Assembly (NCBI RefSeq): GCF_964355755.1 | Contig: NC_092676.1 | Coordinates: 790,288-850,287, forward strand | DNA from: Antedon mediterranea | Lineage: Eukaryota > Echinodermata > Crinoidea > Comatulida > Antedonidae | DNA: 60,000 bases | Direction: 5' to 3' | Shown here: positions 48,736 through 59,765 of the stretch, piece by piece | Numbering within the stretch: the stretch's first letter is position 1 | How the letters are laid out: each line of letters starts with the position of its first letter | Made by a program: the position numbers and the translations under genes | The notes under the pieces: model-generated | Seen by the model: only the letters and a program-made list of their open reading frames with translations | What the model was told of the DNA's origin: nothing | The model's database searches: none

Positions 48736-49110
48736 TAAAGCTTGGTTCCAAAAATAGTAAGAAACGCAAGGACGTAACAACGTACGCACATATAGTTTGT
48801 TTCCAAGGACGCAACGCAGAACGTAGCGCGCAACGCACATAGCTTGGTTTCCAAGAACGCAACGCAGAACGTAGCGCGCAACGCACATAACTTGGTTTCC
48901 AAGAACGCAACGCAAAACGTAGCGCAACGCACATAGCCTGGTTTCCAAGAACGTAACGTAAAACGTAGCGCAACGCACATAGCTTGGTTTTCAAAGAAAC
49001 AACGCAGAACGTAGCGCAACGCACACAGCTTGGTTTCCAAGGAAGCAGCGCGGGACGCATCACAACTCAAACACTTTGGTTTCTAAGGTAAAGCTGGGCC
49101 AATCACTATT
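48736..49110. repeat. 46-48-bp minisatellite derived from a family-B MITE arm
   Basis: At least six units of AGCTTGGTTTCCAAGAACGC, AACGCAGAACGTAGCGC and AACGCACAT, two of 48 bp then 46 bp. Each unit equals the outer arm of MITE family B. The first unit keeps a MITE-like start (AAAGCTTGGTTCC at 48737), and after the last a MITE interior GGGCCAATCAC follows at 49097. It lies 500-870 bases before the ATG of the short-tail receptor, so it may sit in its promoter. Three overlapping minus-strand frames of over 100 codons are artefacts. Confidence 0.9.
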
Positions 49111-49607
49111 GCTCGTCCCATATCCTTCCATATACATTATATTTCACGTTCATACCCAAACATTGACTGAACTATTGTGCTACAGTCGGTATATTGTTGG
49201 AATTATTCAGAGGATCAACATTTATTAATCAAAATGTTTTTATCAGAACAGAAATACTGTGCAACCTTTGTGTGATATCGAGTATTGTAGCAATATGTAT
49301 CTATTAATAGTGACTATGCCAGTAGGTATAGACAGAACGGTGTATGCGCACGGCCAATGCATCAGGATGAATTAATCGTTGTAGGCAAGTCACCGCACTC
49401 GACGAGAATCGAGATTCCGGAAGTTTGCCTTCATGGGTTTCAATGATTTTCACTCGTGGCTGTTCATTTAAAGAGTTGTACTCGCGGGGGAATGTTGTGT
49501 TTGCGAGGAGCGAGCGAAGGCTGTTATTGTTGGATCATAATAAATCCTTACACGAATGGGACAAGACTTTATATGGTGTGAAGCTGGTATCGGCAAACGA
49601 CAACAAC
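49111..49607. other. Presumed promoter and 5' UTR region of the short-tail receptor
   Basis: No clear TATA box or splice site chosen. The 49320-49600 part is richer in CG dinucleotides than the surrounding DNA (for example ACTCGACGAGAATCGAG, GCGAGGAGCGAGCGAAGG), which would suit a 5' UTR or proximal promoter. CCAAT lies at 49099-49103. Confidence 0.35.
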
Positions 49608-51518
49608 ATGGATGTTATAATAATCTACCTTGCTGTTTTAATTTCTTTATTTTGTGATTTTATACACGGCATGCAGTTTATCGAGCAGCCAACAGGGGTG
49701 ACAGTAGGTGAGGGAGAAAGTTTTATTTTACGTTGTGTAATCGGCGACAAAGGAACTGATAACATATTTTGGAAAACTATGGATTCATCTACAATTTTAA
49801 GTACAGATACTGTAATAGATCCTGATAATGAACTTTCTGCAGACAAACAAAGACGATATTCAATAGTGGGTAATCACTATGCAGGAGAATATAATTTAAA
49901 AATTGAGAATGCAACTCGCGAGGACGCGGGTCGCTACTCGTGTTTATATTTTACAAAATACATTCGTTATTCTCACGTTGCCAACGTAAGGATAATGTTG
50001 CCACCAAGCGAAGGCTATCCGAAATGTAGCGTCCACCCGCATGGAGCTGTAGCCGGTGATACTGTACGGTTAACATGTAGGTCGTCTGGTGGTGACCCAC
50101 CAGCGTCTCTTGCATGGGTATACGGTAACTCAATATTAAAGATGTTATTGCCATCAAATCCAGATCCTGTGAATGAAGTGAGTTATACATTAAAAGATGA
50201 TGATTTAAATAAGGTGTTTACGTGTGCGGCTACGACGCCAGCGATCCAGCAAGCTTTGAGTTGTAGCATTTTGCCTTATCGTAAGAAAATTTTCGTTTTC
50301 GTTCAACCTGTTTTCAACAATGTCATGGCAGGCGAGTATGCTAACTTTCAATGTAGTTCTCCTAAGAGATCTGGAACAATCCGCTGGGTTATCGGCTCCA
50401 CACCGGTCGATCCGTCCGATTCCAAATATACCATTACAAGAAAAGGAAAACGACTTAAAATATTGAAAACTAATCGAAGGGAACATAATGATGCGGTAAT
50501 TTCATGTCTTATTATGGATCGGTTTGGATTAGCAGGTAACGGTAGCGCAGTTTTAATGGTACACTCATGGGAAACTACAACACCGTTTGTAACTACCGAA
50601 GAATTAGCAACAGAAATAATGGAATCAGATGTCGGTGTTACAGAAAAGCCATCTGATACAGTGTTAACAAACATACCAACTAGTGTTGTGCCTTTAATTA
50701 CTGAGAGATCATTTATACTTGACAAATCTGCCATTAGGCATGCTAAGAAAAACCCCAGCAGTACAGTGACGACACAAACTGTAACGAGAACACCATTAGT
50801 GCCCACAGTGACGAAAGCGACTGAGTCGATAGTGACGAAAGCACGATTAGAACCGACAACACGGGAGGTGTCGACAGCTCAGCGTTCGATTGATGTGCTT
50901 GAGCCGCACGCGATAAAAGACTTTAGGAATGCTCAGGGAGGAAACGAAAATAACAATAAGGGCACGAACATTACCACTCAATCAGTACAAACAATGACAA
51001 CAAGCAAACAAATAGACTTAACAACTGAATCGGTTCAAAGCACTCAATTAATGAGCAAATCCACATTTGATACATTATCATCTGCCTCGAGCAATGTTCA
51101 GACAACAAGACTCATGTCGTCTGCAACTGTCTCCATGGAGATAAAAACAGACGCCGATACGCAAAGTACAATGAAAAACATTGTTCAAAATCTGAGCGAT
51201 CGTGGAGATCTTTCTAATGATATTGTCACAAGGAGCACGCAGACTAACGACATGGTTTCTTTAATTTTAAACTCAAATGACATTTCCATAAACAATTATG
51301 TCACAAAAAATCATACAGAATTTGACAATAACAGTGTAAGTCAGCAAGCCAAAAGCAAAAATGGTGACGACTCTACTAATGAACTTTTTGGAAAATCAAT
51401 GACCGTTTTAATCGGAGGTCTTGTGGGCCTCGTTACGACAATCATAATTGTTATTGTTTTAATAGTTGTATACACCACTAAACGTAGGAGAGATACAACT
51501 GAGATCAAGGCAGTATAA
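49608..51518 (+). CDS. Three-Ig, mucin-stalk, short-tail transmembrane protein; paralogue of the 17.3-kb receptor
   Basis: The frame is 636 codons from the ATG at 49608, which has a good context (A at -3, G at +4) and begins a signal peptide of about 21 residues. The frame stays open upstream to 49425, but that extension starts with TTG, or with an ATG at 49443, and would bury the signal peptide, so I did not use it. Ig1: C43, W55, C112, with RYSIVG and GEYNLKI. Ig2: C157, W170, C206, with SGGDPPASLAW and VFTCAATTPA, flanked by extra C140 and C219. Ig3: C249, W260, C300. A Ser/Thr-rich, probably O-glycosylated stalk runs from about 320 to 595. The membrane span is about 600-622, with G603xxxG607 that could favour dimerisation. 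The tail is 14 basic residues ending IKAV, with no tyrosine. N-glycosylation sites include N101 and N311; N311 matches N305 of the other receptor. I infer a partner, decoy or adhesive form of the long-tail paralogue. There is no intron in the frame. Confidence 0.9.
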   Translation: MDVIIIYLAVLISLFCDFIHGMQFIEQPTGVTVGEGESFILRCVIGDKGTDNIFWKTMDSSTILSTDTVIDPDNELSADKQRRYSIVGNHYAGEYNLKIENATREDAGRYSCLYFTKYIRYSHVANVRIMLPPSEGYPKCSVHPHGAVAGDTVRLTCRSSGGDPPASLAWVYGNSILKMLLPSNPDPVNEVSYTLKDDDLNKVFTCAATTPAIQQALSCSILPYRKKIFVFVQPVFNNVMAGEYANFQCSSPKRSGTIRWVIGSTPVDPSDSKYTITRKGKRLKILKTNRREHNDAVISCLIMDRFGLAGNGSAVLMVHSWETTTPFVTTEELATEIMESDVGVTEKPSDTVLTNIPTSVVPLITERSFILDKSAIRHAKKNPSSTVTTQTVTRTPLVPTVTKATESIVTKARLEPTTREVSTAQRSIDVLEPHAIKDFRNAQGGNENNNKGTNITTQSVQTMTTSKQIDLTTESVQSTQLMSKSTFDTLSSASSNVQTTRLMSSATVSMEIKTDADTQSTMKNIVQNLSDRGDLSNDIVTRSTQTNDMVSLILNSNDISINNYVTKNHTEFDNNSVSQQAKSKNGDDSTNELFGKSMTVLIGGLVGLVTTIIIVIVLIVVYTTKRRRDTTEIKAV

Positions 51519-52103
51519 TCGTTCTTCCACATCATTGTGCTTTGCTTTATACTAATTATCCACTATTTTTATATCCAAGATTTGCTGTATCAAAGCCGAT
51601 TAAACTATTGCACGAACGCGGACATGGACTACTTATATATATTGCTTATATAATAATAGTGTAGGCCTACTTTGTATGGACTGTATAACAATGGCTAGTG
51701 CGCTGTATACACATTACTTATACAGAGCGGTGTACCTGGTTATGGAACGAATACTGATTATAATTCACCCCATCAAATGAAATCTGGTGGCGGTGTTGGT
51801 GCAATGTACTGTACCAATGAATCGCATTATATATTTAGCTAAGTGCACTATAACTTATACAGCTTAAGATAATAATAAATAATAATACCCGATTATGTAT
51901 CGCATTAAATAAGCTAAGTGCACACTATACAGTTTATGCAGTAATACCCTATTATAAAAGAATCATTAAAATTGGAGTACTTTAATGGAACCACAGCAGC
52001 AATTTCATATTATTGTTATTGTTTACACGATATACTATTATTTTATTCAAAATTGATGATGTGATAAACACGATCGAAGGCACGAGTATTACTTGTATAT
52101 TCT
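51519..52103. other. Presumed 3' UTR and downstream region of the short-tail receptor
   Basis: Contains TAGGCCTA at 51663, the AATAAA at 51874 and a duplicated block around TAAGCTAAGTGCACACTATA (compare AGCTAAGTGCACTATAAC at 51838-51855). No further gene. Confidence 0.4.
51874..51879 (+). terminator. Polyadenylation signal AATAAA after the short-tail receptor
   Basis: AATAAA inside an AAT-rich run, about 355 bases after the stop at 51518. No earlier AATAAA was seen between the two. Confidence 0.4.
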
Positions 52104-52227
52104 GTTAACGCAGCGCAAGGCCGTATAGCGCAACGTAAGTGATTTAACTGCCTTTTGTCATTGGTCAACTTGCGTTGACTACCGTATTGGTAATTACGGT
52201 ACGTTGCGCCTCGTGGGAATCACGCTT
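52104..52227. mobile_element. MITE family B, copy 12
   Basis: AACGCAGCGCAAGGCCG, CAACGTAAGTGATTTAAC, GTCATTGGTCAACTTGCG and GCGCCTCGTGGGAATCACG. The inner left CCAAT arm is deleted. Confidence 0.65.
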
Positions 52228-53270
52228 AAGAAGGCGATTACGTAACATAATGCAAGCATATTATCTGGACATACCTGGAGCTTAGTGAAGCCTTGTTTTA
52301 TTTATTTAAATCGCGTGTTAACTAATGAACACTACAAACTATAATATGCGCACCATGTAAAATCATATTTTAAATTAAATTAATTTAATTTGTTATGTTT
52401 ACTTTAATGAATAAATTACAATATTTTAAATGAGATGAAGACTATATGCATCTTATACCACATTGAACCATTCATACTGTTCCATCACAGTGTGTTCACT
52501 TAACACAACACATTCACTAAACATTCGTTTTAACTTGAATAATTTCTGTCAATTTTAATTTGACCTGAAATAGGCCTACTTGCTAATCGTATAACAGATG
52601 GCTCCGAGCAATAAATTGTGGTAAATAATTCATAAAACTAATGATGTAATTTTTATTCAAACGATAAGCTGGGTATCAAAACTGAAATAGAAGAAGAGAG
52701 AAAAGCGCGCCATTTATCATATTCAGCAGACGACAGATGTTAAGACGATTAACAAGATAAATTCTATCAGTCCGTTTTGATCCATCTGTAGAAGATATTG
52801 AAAATATGTTCATCGCGATCTTTAGTTAAACTTTGAGAAATGATGTTATGGGATGATTTGAGATGTTTGATCCTTTAGAGAGTTGGGGTAGAAAGATAAA
52901 TGATAGTAAAGAACCCTTTCGTGCATGAATGATACGCAATTACAATGTTCCGTAATGACAATTTTGTTTTTTCTTGAGGATTTTCTGCTTGAGGTTTTAA
53001 CGTAATCAAAATAAGACTATTGTATAATCTTGTACACATTACACAGTAGACCCATAAATCCTTCGTTTAAGTTCGCCATTAAACTTGTTAGTTCATGCAT
53101 GACGTACAACCACAATATCATGATGTAAATATATTTTTCATATTTGTAAATAAACGATCTATATTATAGATGATGAGGAGGCACAGATTGTTGATCAATA
53201 AACAGGATTAATTATGCAATTTCTACTCGCAATCAGAGTCATTGTGTATAATTTATTTATATCTATCAAA
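52228..53270. other. Intergenic, no gene seen
   Basis: AT-rich, no credible frame. Confidence 0.5.
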
Positions 53271-53430
53271 TTTGGTTTCCATATGAACGCAACGCGTACG
53301 CACGGTAGTACGTACGCGCACGCGCACCGCAAAAAATTCGACCAATCACGACGCGATGGATCATCCTGTCGTTTGTGATTGGTCACTGGTGTTGTGCCTA
53401 CGTCATTGCGTTGCGTCCAAGTGGGAACCA
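53271..53430. mobile_element. MITE family B, copy 13
   Basis: TTTGGTTTCCATATGAACGC at the left, CGACCAATCACGACGCG and GTTTGTGATTGGTCACTGG inside, GCGTCCAAGTGGGAACCA at the right. The left arm has gained an extra CGTACGCACGGTAGTACGTA stretch. Confidence 0.85.
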
Positions 53431-54648
53431 ATCTTTAATGATAAATGTCGTAGTATTGCGATTTGTACTTTAGGCAAATACCTCAGATGTAAATGTAGCA
53501 AACACCTACGCGTACGAATATGTGTGATGAGTCAAAATTGTCCAAACTTACATTTCAATTTGCCCTCCAGACAATTTCTAAATATACCGTACAAATTCTT
53601 AACACAAGCAAATGTGCATATGAATTTCTTTACGCTGGGTAGTTTGTATAGTTACCTTATCTCGACGCACTCAAAATGATACTGTGTAGGCCCACAGTAG
53701 GGATACTGTGTTTATTATTTTCAAAACGATACTGTGTTTATTATTTTATAATTTCTATGTTAATTATTTTCTTCGGGAAGTGCACTCAATTACTTTTACA
53801 TTTTGTGAAACACAAGATGAACCTCTTTGATGATGATAATGTTTACTTATATTTTATTTCCATATCCGGAATATTTCACCCTTGACCTTTCTCTCCATGG
53901 TGTTGTTAGTGTAACAAACTGTGTTAATGATAAAACAGCGCTTCCAGACAGAGGACATGTTTTTTAAAAATATAGACACCTGGATTCTATTAAAATATCT
54001 ACAGGGGGCGTCCATTACTACTGCGAATGTACATAATTATCGATTATTAATCTGATCATATCAGTAAAAATAATATTATTTCCTGTCGCAGGAAGTAATT
54101 TGCATATTAAATCATTATTGGATTAATATATGAAATCTGTGAGTGGGCATGTCACGTGGTTCATTTTTATAACTGTTGCAATTTTGATGGGTTAATTCTT
54201 ATGTCATGTGGATTATTTAAATATACTATCGTCATTTACAGGCTGAAAACAAAATAATTCGTAATAATAATCTAATAATAAATAATAATAATCTAGTCCG
54301 CACTAAAACAACAAGAAGCATATATAAATACAACGCCATGATTTATAGTGTTTGTGTGTTGACAAGAAATCGAGAATTAAAGAGATTTCCCACTTAGTGA
54401 CGTCATCCATAATTCATTTTAGTGTTGTAGATTTTATATATTATTTTGCTAAAACTGTACGGTATATTATTTAGTGACGGGTAGAGTTTAATTTTAACGT
54501 TGTTGTTTGTGATTGGTTAACGTGCGCGTATAGATAGATACCGTGTTTGCTGCAGGTAGTTACGTTTACACTTTTTCCGTCTTCTACAGAACGTAAAACG
54601 GCGTGATTTTGTTAAATAATGAACAATATATTAATTTAACGGCGCCGT
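53431..54648. other. Intergenic, no gene seen
   Basis: Frames starting in the MITE and at 53676 are unrecognised. No RNA gene noticed. Confidence 0.45.
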
Positions 54649-54768
54649 CTTCCATTCCGTGAAGATCAACACACGTTCGGGATCGTCGCTTCCATTCCGT
54701 GAAGATCAACACACGTTCGGGATCGTCGCTTCCATTCCGTGAAGATCAACACACGTTCGGGATCGTCG
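54649..54768. repeat. 40-bp tandem repeat, three exact copies
   Basis: Unit CTTCCATTCCGTGAAGATCA followed by ACACACGTTCGGGATCGTCG. All three copies appear identical, suggesting recent expansion. Confidence 0.95.
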
Positions 54769-57057
54769 TAGTCGACGGTTGGCTTGGGAGACATAGATAG
54801 AGTGGGCCTACCGTATTCAATTAACTATAGTAATATTATACACATGATTTTATTTCAATTTTATAATGAATATCGCTTTCAACTGTTGTTGTGGAGTCGT
54901 CTTGTAAAACTGTACATAGTACTTCGATGAGAAAGTGATACCTGCAAGTGATATTCACCAGTTATACCAGCTGATCACTAAAGCTATCGATACATTATCG
55001 ACGTATTGTAACATGACCGAATAAACTAGTTCTCACGCAAGTGACTTCAAGAAAGTTGAAACGCAAAATTGAAACAGGAAACGCGTTTCAGATGAAAAGA
55101 AATTTACAAAGGTAATTTTGTTCAATATTATTTTGGAGTAAACACATTGCTTCAATTACAAACTAAGTCGAGTGCGGATGCTCTTGTCAACAATAATGCT
55201 ATCCTAATGGGTCATGTCAGGCTTCAACAGGCTTTCGAAAACATTATAAGCGACAGACAACAAAAATGGCGATGGCCTGTAAAATATTGAATTAAAGTTG
55301 CCGATATCTAAAGAAAAACATTTTTGAGAACCACTGACATTTTTAATTTGAAGGCTTTCGTCGGGTGATAGCTAAGCCATTGGTCTCGTGTGAACATACA
55401 TTAATGTGAACGCAACTTGTTTTCAAACAACTTCACAACATTCCATTCACACTATCACAAACAACGAATTACTTGCTAGGTGAATGGAGTGTTGTGTGTC
55501 TAAATAATGTGTTAAGACCTGACTCGATTGTTCACTCTCGATAAGAGTTACTTGGTTTGATGGGCATAAGTTCTAAATGTGAGTAGACATGAAAGCTCTA
55601 CGAAACGAATCAGGTTGTTCAGAATTTGGGGAAATGTTTAGGCAAAAAATGTTCTTACCTTCATTAGTAGCCGACCAGGTTGTCATAAAAACATGGAGAA
55701 GATGCCCTGAAAGATATTAAACAGAATATTTAAGTTTATGCTTTGCATTTCTCATTTTTATGCAATGATTGCCAAGTGGCATATTGTCGTTCCAGAGTGG
55801 TGGCAATCTGTTTTACACAAGACGCCCTACAAAGTCCTTAGTCTTTGAGAGTGGAGTTGGACATGTCTGACTGATCGGAACTGAACCCTATGGATCGATA
55901 GCCGAGCATCAAAATTACTAAGCGTTGTTGTTAGGAGAAGGGAGGGGGGGGGGGGGAAGAGTCTGAATAATGATCATATACGTTTAAAATGCTCATATTT
56001 CCAGCTGATATAGGCATACAAATTACAAATTTCAGGTAAATTTATTCGCTTTTTTAAGGATTATATCGGAATTGAACTCTGTAAACTAGGACGGATAGGC
56101 TGACCCTTAATTATAGGCCCTTGGCTATCAGGGGCATACTTTATTTATGACAAGTGGTTCAATAATTACAATAATACTGATTACACTAAAATTATGTATA
56201 CTGGCCATCATATTTACTATCGTACGAATTACTATCTGCAATGATAAATTGTGCAGTTAAGTCCAACCACAGGGTTTCGCAATTAGCATAAATTAATTTG
56301 ATTTATCGCAGTATATTTATCGTATACGTTTATCAAATTCCACGTAAGCACACGATGATATATATAATATATACTGTATATTATAAATTTCACGACTGAC
56401 TTTTCCTAGAAAATTTACTCTAGTAAATTGTTATTTTATTTTACATATCCCTGATTAGATCTGACTACTGGGCACTATATCTATTAATGTGACCGGTTTA
56501 CACTCTGTCCATACTAAAACCAATTCCCGTGTCCCCCAGACATGAGCCAATGACAGTGTAACGATTCTGCTTATAACCAGAGCACTGCGGGGACCGAGGT
56601 TTCGAGTTGTGCTAATCGTGTCAAAATGGCATGTTTCATAAAATACAACATAATGCTGAAAAGTCAACACAACTATTTTTGCAGGTGTGTTTTTAAAAGA
56701 ACACATTGTATTGTTGATTTATCATGAAACAAAATCGTTTTGTATCAACGATTGTCTGATGTTTTGTATTGTGTTCTTATACGTAGTGTGATGTATTGAG
56801 TCGATTCTTAAATCTATGACGTAAACCCGACGCTTCTTCCTTGGTTAAAACAGCTGCCGCGTTTAGTAAACATATTGTCTTGTTTGAAACAAGGTTTTGG
56901 TGAAGGAATAGCTTACAAAAAACAGCTTTAGCCCTGGTGTAGTACTGTATAACATTTGAGGTGCGTATTGCAACAAGTGTACAATGTTTTTTAAAATTGT
57001 TAAACAGTTTTCTTTTCCCTCTAAGTAATAATTTAGATTTGTCCTTGTATAGGCCTA
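54769..57057. other. Intergenic, no gene seen
   Basis: No recognisable gene. A 13-base G run lies at 55944-55956. A minus-strand frame at 56455-56706 (83 codons) is unrecognised. Confidence 0.45.
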
Positions 57058-57117
57058 CTGCTCTAATTAATGTACAGCGCTTTGGTATTTTGGAAAAGCG
57101 CTTTATAAATCTGTATT
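57058..57117 (+). mobile_element. Probable SINE/LINE 3' tail
   Basis: TGTACAGCGCTTTGG, then AAAAGCGCTTTATAAAT, resembles the conserved 3' tail shared by several vertebrate and invertebrate SINEs and their partner LINEs (core TGTAAAGCGCTTTGA...AAAAGCGCTATATAAAT). Recognised from memory; the body of the element is not delimited. Confidence 0.5.
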
Positions 57118-57236
57118 AGTATAAGTAGTATAAGGTGGACCCTCACCACTGACTTTCTAATTTTGGTAGATTATGTCATGATTTTTGGTATCTGCTGCTA
57201 AACGAAAATGAAACCAATGCTGACAAGACGAGGAAA

Positions 57237-57298
57237 ACAACGATGATGATGATGATGATAATGACGAGGAAAGCAACGATGATGATGATGATGATGAC
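57237..57298. repeat. (GAT)n microsatellite in a duplicated 32-bp block
   Basis: AACGATGATGATGATGATGA recurs after GACGAGGAAAGC; the block GACGAGGAAA(A/G)CAACGATGATG is duplicated. Confidence 0.9.
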
Positions 57299-57862
57299 GG
57301 TAATAATGTAATTGTATGCAGAATTATTGTTGCTCTCTGTTTGTATAATAATACGGTATTCCGTTTACTAGCAATTCAAAGACTGACTACAGTAGTACAT
57401 AACTCAGTATATAATACTGAATGCATTTGATCATGCTTATGTTGGCAAAAGTACTAAATGATTAGATCAAATTAAAACCCTTCTTGCTATATTACTATAA
57501 GTTCTAGTTCGCTTGTTGATGGATATTATTATATAACTATCTCCGTAGTAAATTTATCTAGCCCTGTCCTTGCATCGTTGATTGAGCTTTAATAAAATGA
57601 TTATACAACTTGCTAATTGCCTTAAGGTCATCCACAAGGAAAGGGTTTAATGAATCATAATTAAAGCTGTAGAAAACCGTATGATGTATTGCCAATCTTA
57701 ACAACTGATTCTAATAAAGAATTGATACAGTATGAACTACTATAAAAATAACAAATTTACGATCGGTTTATAATTAATAAGATATTAAAGATTTGCACTG
57801 TGCTCATAGTGTTTGTAGTTGTCATCAAGGGGCAGGCTTACGTCTACGCCACGTTGTAACAC
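57299..57862. other. Intergenic, no gene seen
   Basis: AT-rich, nothing recognised. Confidence 0.5.
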
Positions 57863-57974
57863 CGGCCCACTTGGACGCAACGCAATGAATGACGTAGTAA
57901 TTTGACCAATCACGACGCGATAGACCATGCGTTTCGTTTAGGTCGCTACGTCACGTCCAAGTGGCAGCCATGCT
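57863..57974. mobile_element. MITE family B, copy 14
   Basis: GGCCCACTTGGACGCAACGC at the left, TTTGACCAATCACGACGCG inside, CACGTCCAAGTGGCAGCCA at the right. The inner right CCAAT arm has decayed. Confidence 0.75.
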
Positions 57975-59636
57975 TTTAAAACGCAATCTTCGATGATACG
58001 CGCATTACACACGTCGCGTTTCCACCTTCGTAGTGTTACTGACGGATTATGCGTTTAAGGTGATAATTTCAAAACATTGTGGACGTAGAGAAAACGCAAA
58101 CAAGGACCTACATTGCTTTATAATGAGAAAACGTATTCCCTTTTACATCATTGTAAAGAATGAACAGACAGGGACCTACATTTGCTTTATAAAAGTAGGT
58201 CTAACATTTATGTTTAATCAATCTTTTTAAAAAACACAAAGATATTACAATGTAAAGTTAAGTATGTGTTTAGCAGTGATCAGACTTGTAAAGTAGGGCA
58301 CAAGACCCCTGTATAGTGTGCTGCTGTTACTAACAATTATATAGCCAGGTAAATGTAATATTATGTGTTGAAACAGCGGGTGGGGGTGGGGTGTTGGCCG
58401 GCCTGGTGTGTGTTGGCGCTTCAAACATTCTCTACTATACCAAACACCACCCCTTCCCCTCTCCTTCTGTGAGGTGAGGATAGTTAGTGAGGAGAGGCAG
58501 CCAGAAAGAAAAAGTTGTCCTGTATAAACAAACAATAAGTAGGCCTAATGTATGGATAATCGAGGTTTCTAAATCGCGAAGTTGATCCTGAGCTGAAGGG
58601 ACCCCCTTAGTACTTCGGCACTTTATTAATAAGATCTAGCCCTATAGTAAGCGTTTACAATTGTGATATTATTTCAATTTCTCTTACACACCAAGAACCA
58701 AAACAAATGATTATACATTTTTTAATTAAAAAAATATAATTCCCAGTGTTTACCAGATTTTATAGAATCTTTTACAGCCATCAATAATGCACGTGAGATG
58801 ACACTCGTTTATTATCCACGTACGACTTGATAAATGTAGTGACTTGTTTCACTCTTATGTACCACTACTCGGGCCCTACTATTAAACACTCGTAAAAAAA
58901 CGTAATAACATTTTAATGTGCCCCGCCATCTGTTCATAAATTAATATGTTATAGTGAGTTATTAATGTGAGTACAATTGAGTTCTAATTCAAGATATTCA
59001 AGAAATTGTATTGGTCAACCTAATCACCTAATTATGCGAATATAATGATAATCACATGATGAAAATAAACAATGTTTATAATAGCATGTTAATAAAACAG
59101 TAGATTGAGTTTGTAATTTACACATTAAAAACACGTCATTAACGACATACAACATGATAAACACACATAATACGGGATAATAATGTAAGTGAGTAAGTAA
59201 TGTTTACCGTTACGCATCTTATAGTGTGACTCATGTGTTATGGATAAGTTCATAATCTGAGAGAAGTTTCCCTTTTGTGCGTACGCTTTGATGTCTGCGC
59301 AGTCGAATGAGTCACGTGACTAAACAATAATTCCGAAAATCCTATTTTATTGACGTTTTTACGCTAAAAGAAAATGCAACATAATGCATACAACATTTAA
59401 ATGACGATTAAATGTTAATTTTAAGATGTCGTGTTTTCTTCATGTATATACAAAACAGTTTCAAATAAAATAGACTTATTCCAAATTATTCGTAGAAAGC
59501 AGTTTTATCGTTTATGTTCCACAGTAAAATATGGTATCATTATAGTTACTGAAAATTCGCATTGTAGACAGAGATTATATCTTGTTATATCTGACCATCA
59601 ATATAAAATAACGAACTATAGCCTAATGTTATCTTT
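57975..59636. other. Intergenic, no gene seen
   Basis: A + frame at 58033-58230 and a minus frame at 58245-58535 have no recognisable product. AGGGACCTACATTTGCTTTATAA-like sequence occurs twice (58103 and 58170 areas). Confidence 0.45.
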
Positions 59637-59765
59637 AAAAACATGAATAGTATCAGTACTAGTACCGAGCAACCGACCGACCGACTAACCAACCGACCGA
59701 CTAACCAATCGACCGACATTGCACGCGACTAAAAACATTAATAGTATCAGTAGTCCTACTAGTTC
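59637..59765. repeat. CCGACCGACTAACCAA minisatellite inside a 94-bp duplication
   Basis: ACCGACCGACTAACCA-type units run 59670-59717. The block TAAAAACAT(G/T)AATAGTATCAGTA occurs on both sides (59637 and 59731), so the satellite sits between two copies of a longer unit. Confidence 0.75.

Noticed and set aside
48667-49070. Three overlapping minus-strand frames of 103-112 codons
   Set aside because: Different phases of the same 46-48-bp MITE-derived minisatellite.
49425-49607. 61-codon N-terminal extension of the short-tail receptor
   Set aside because: The extension starts with TTG, not ATG (an in-frame ATG exists at 49443), and would put a non-signal sequence before an excellent signal peptide at 49608, whose ATG has a strong context and matches the paralogue's layout.
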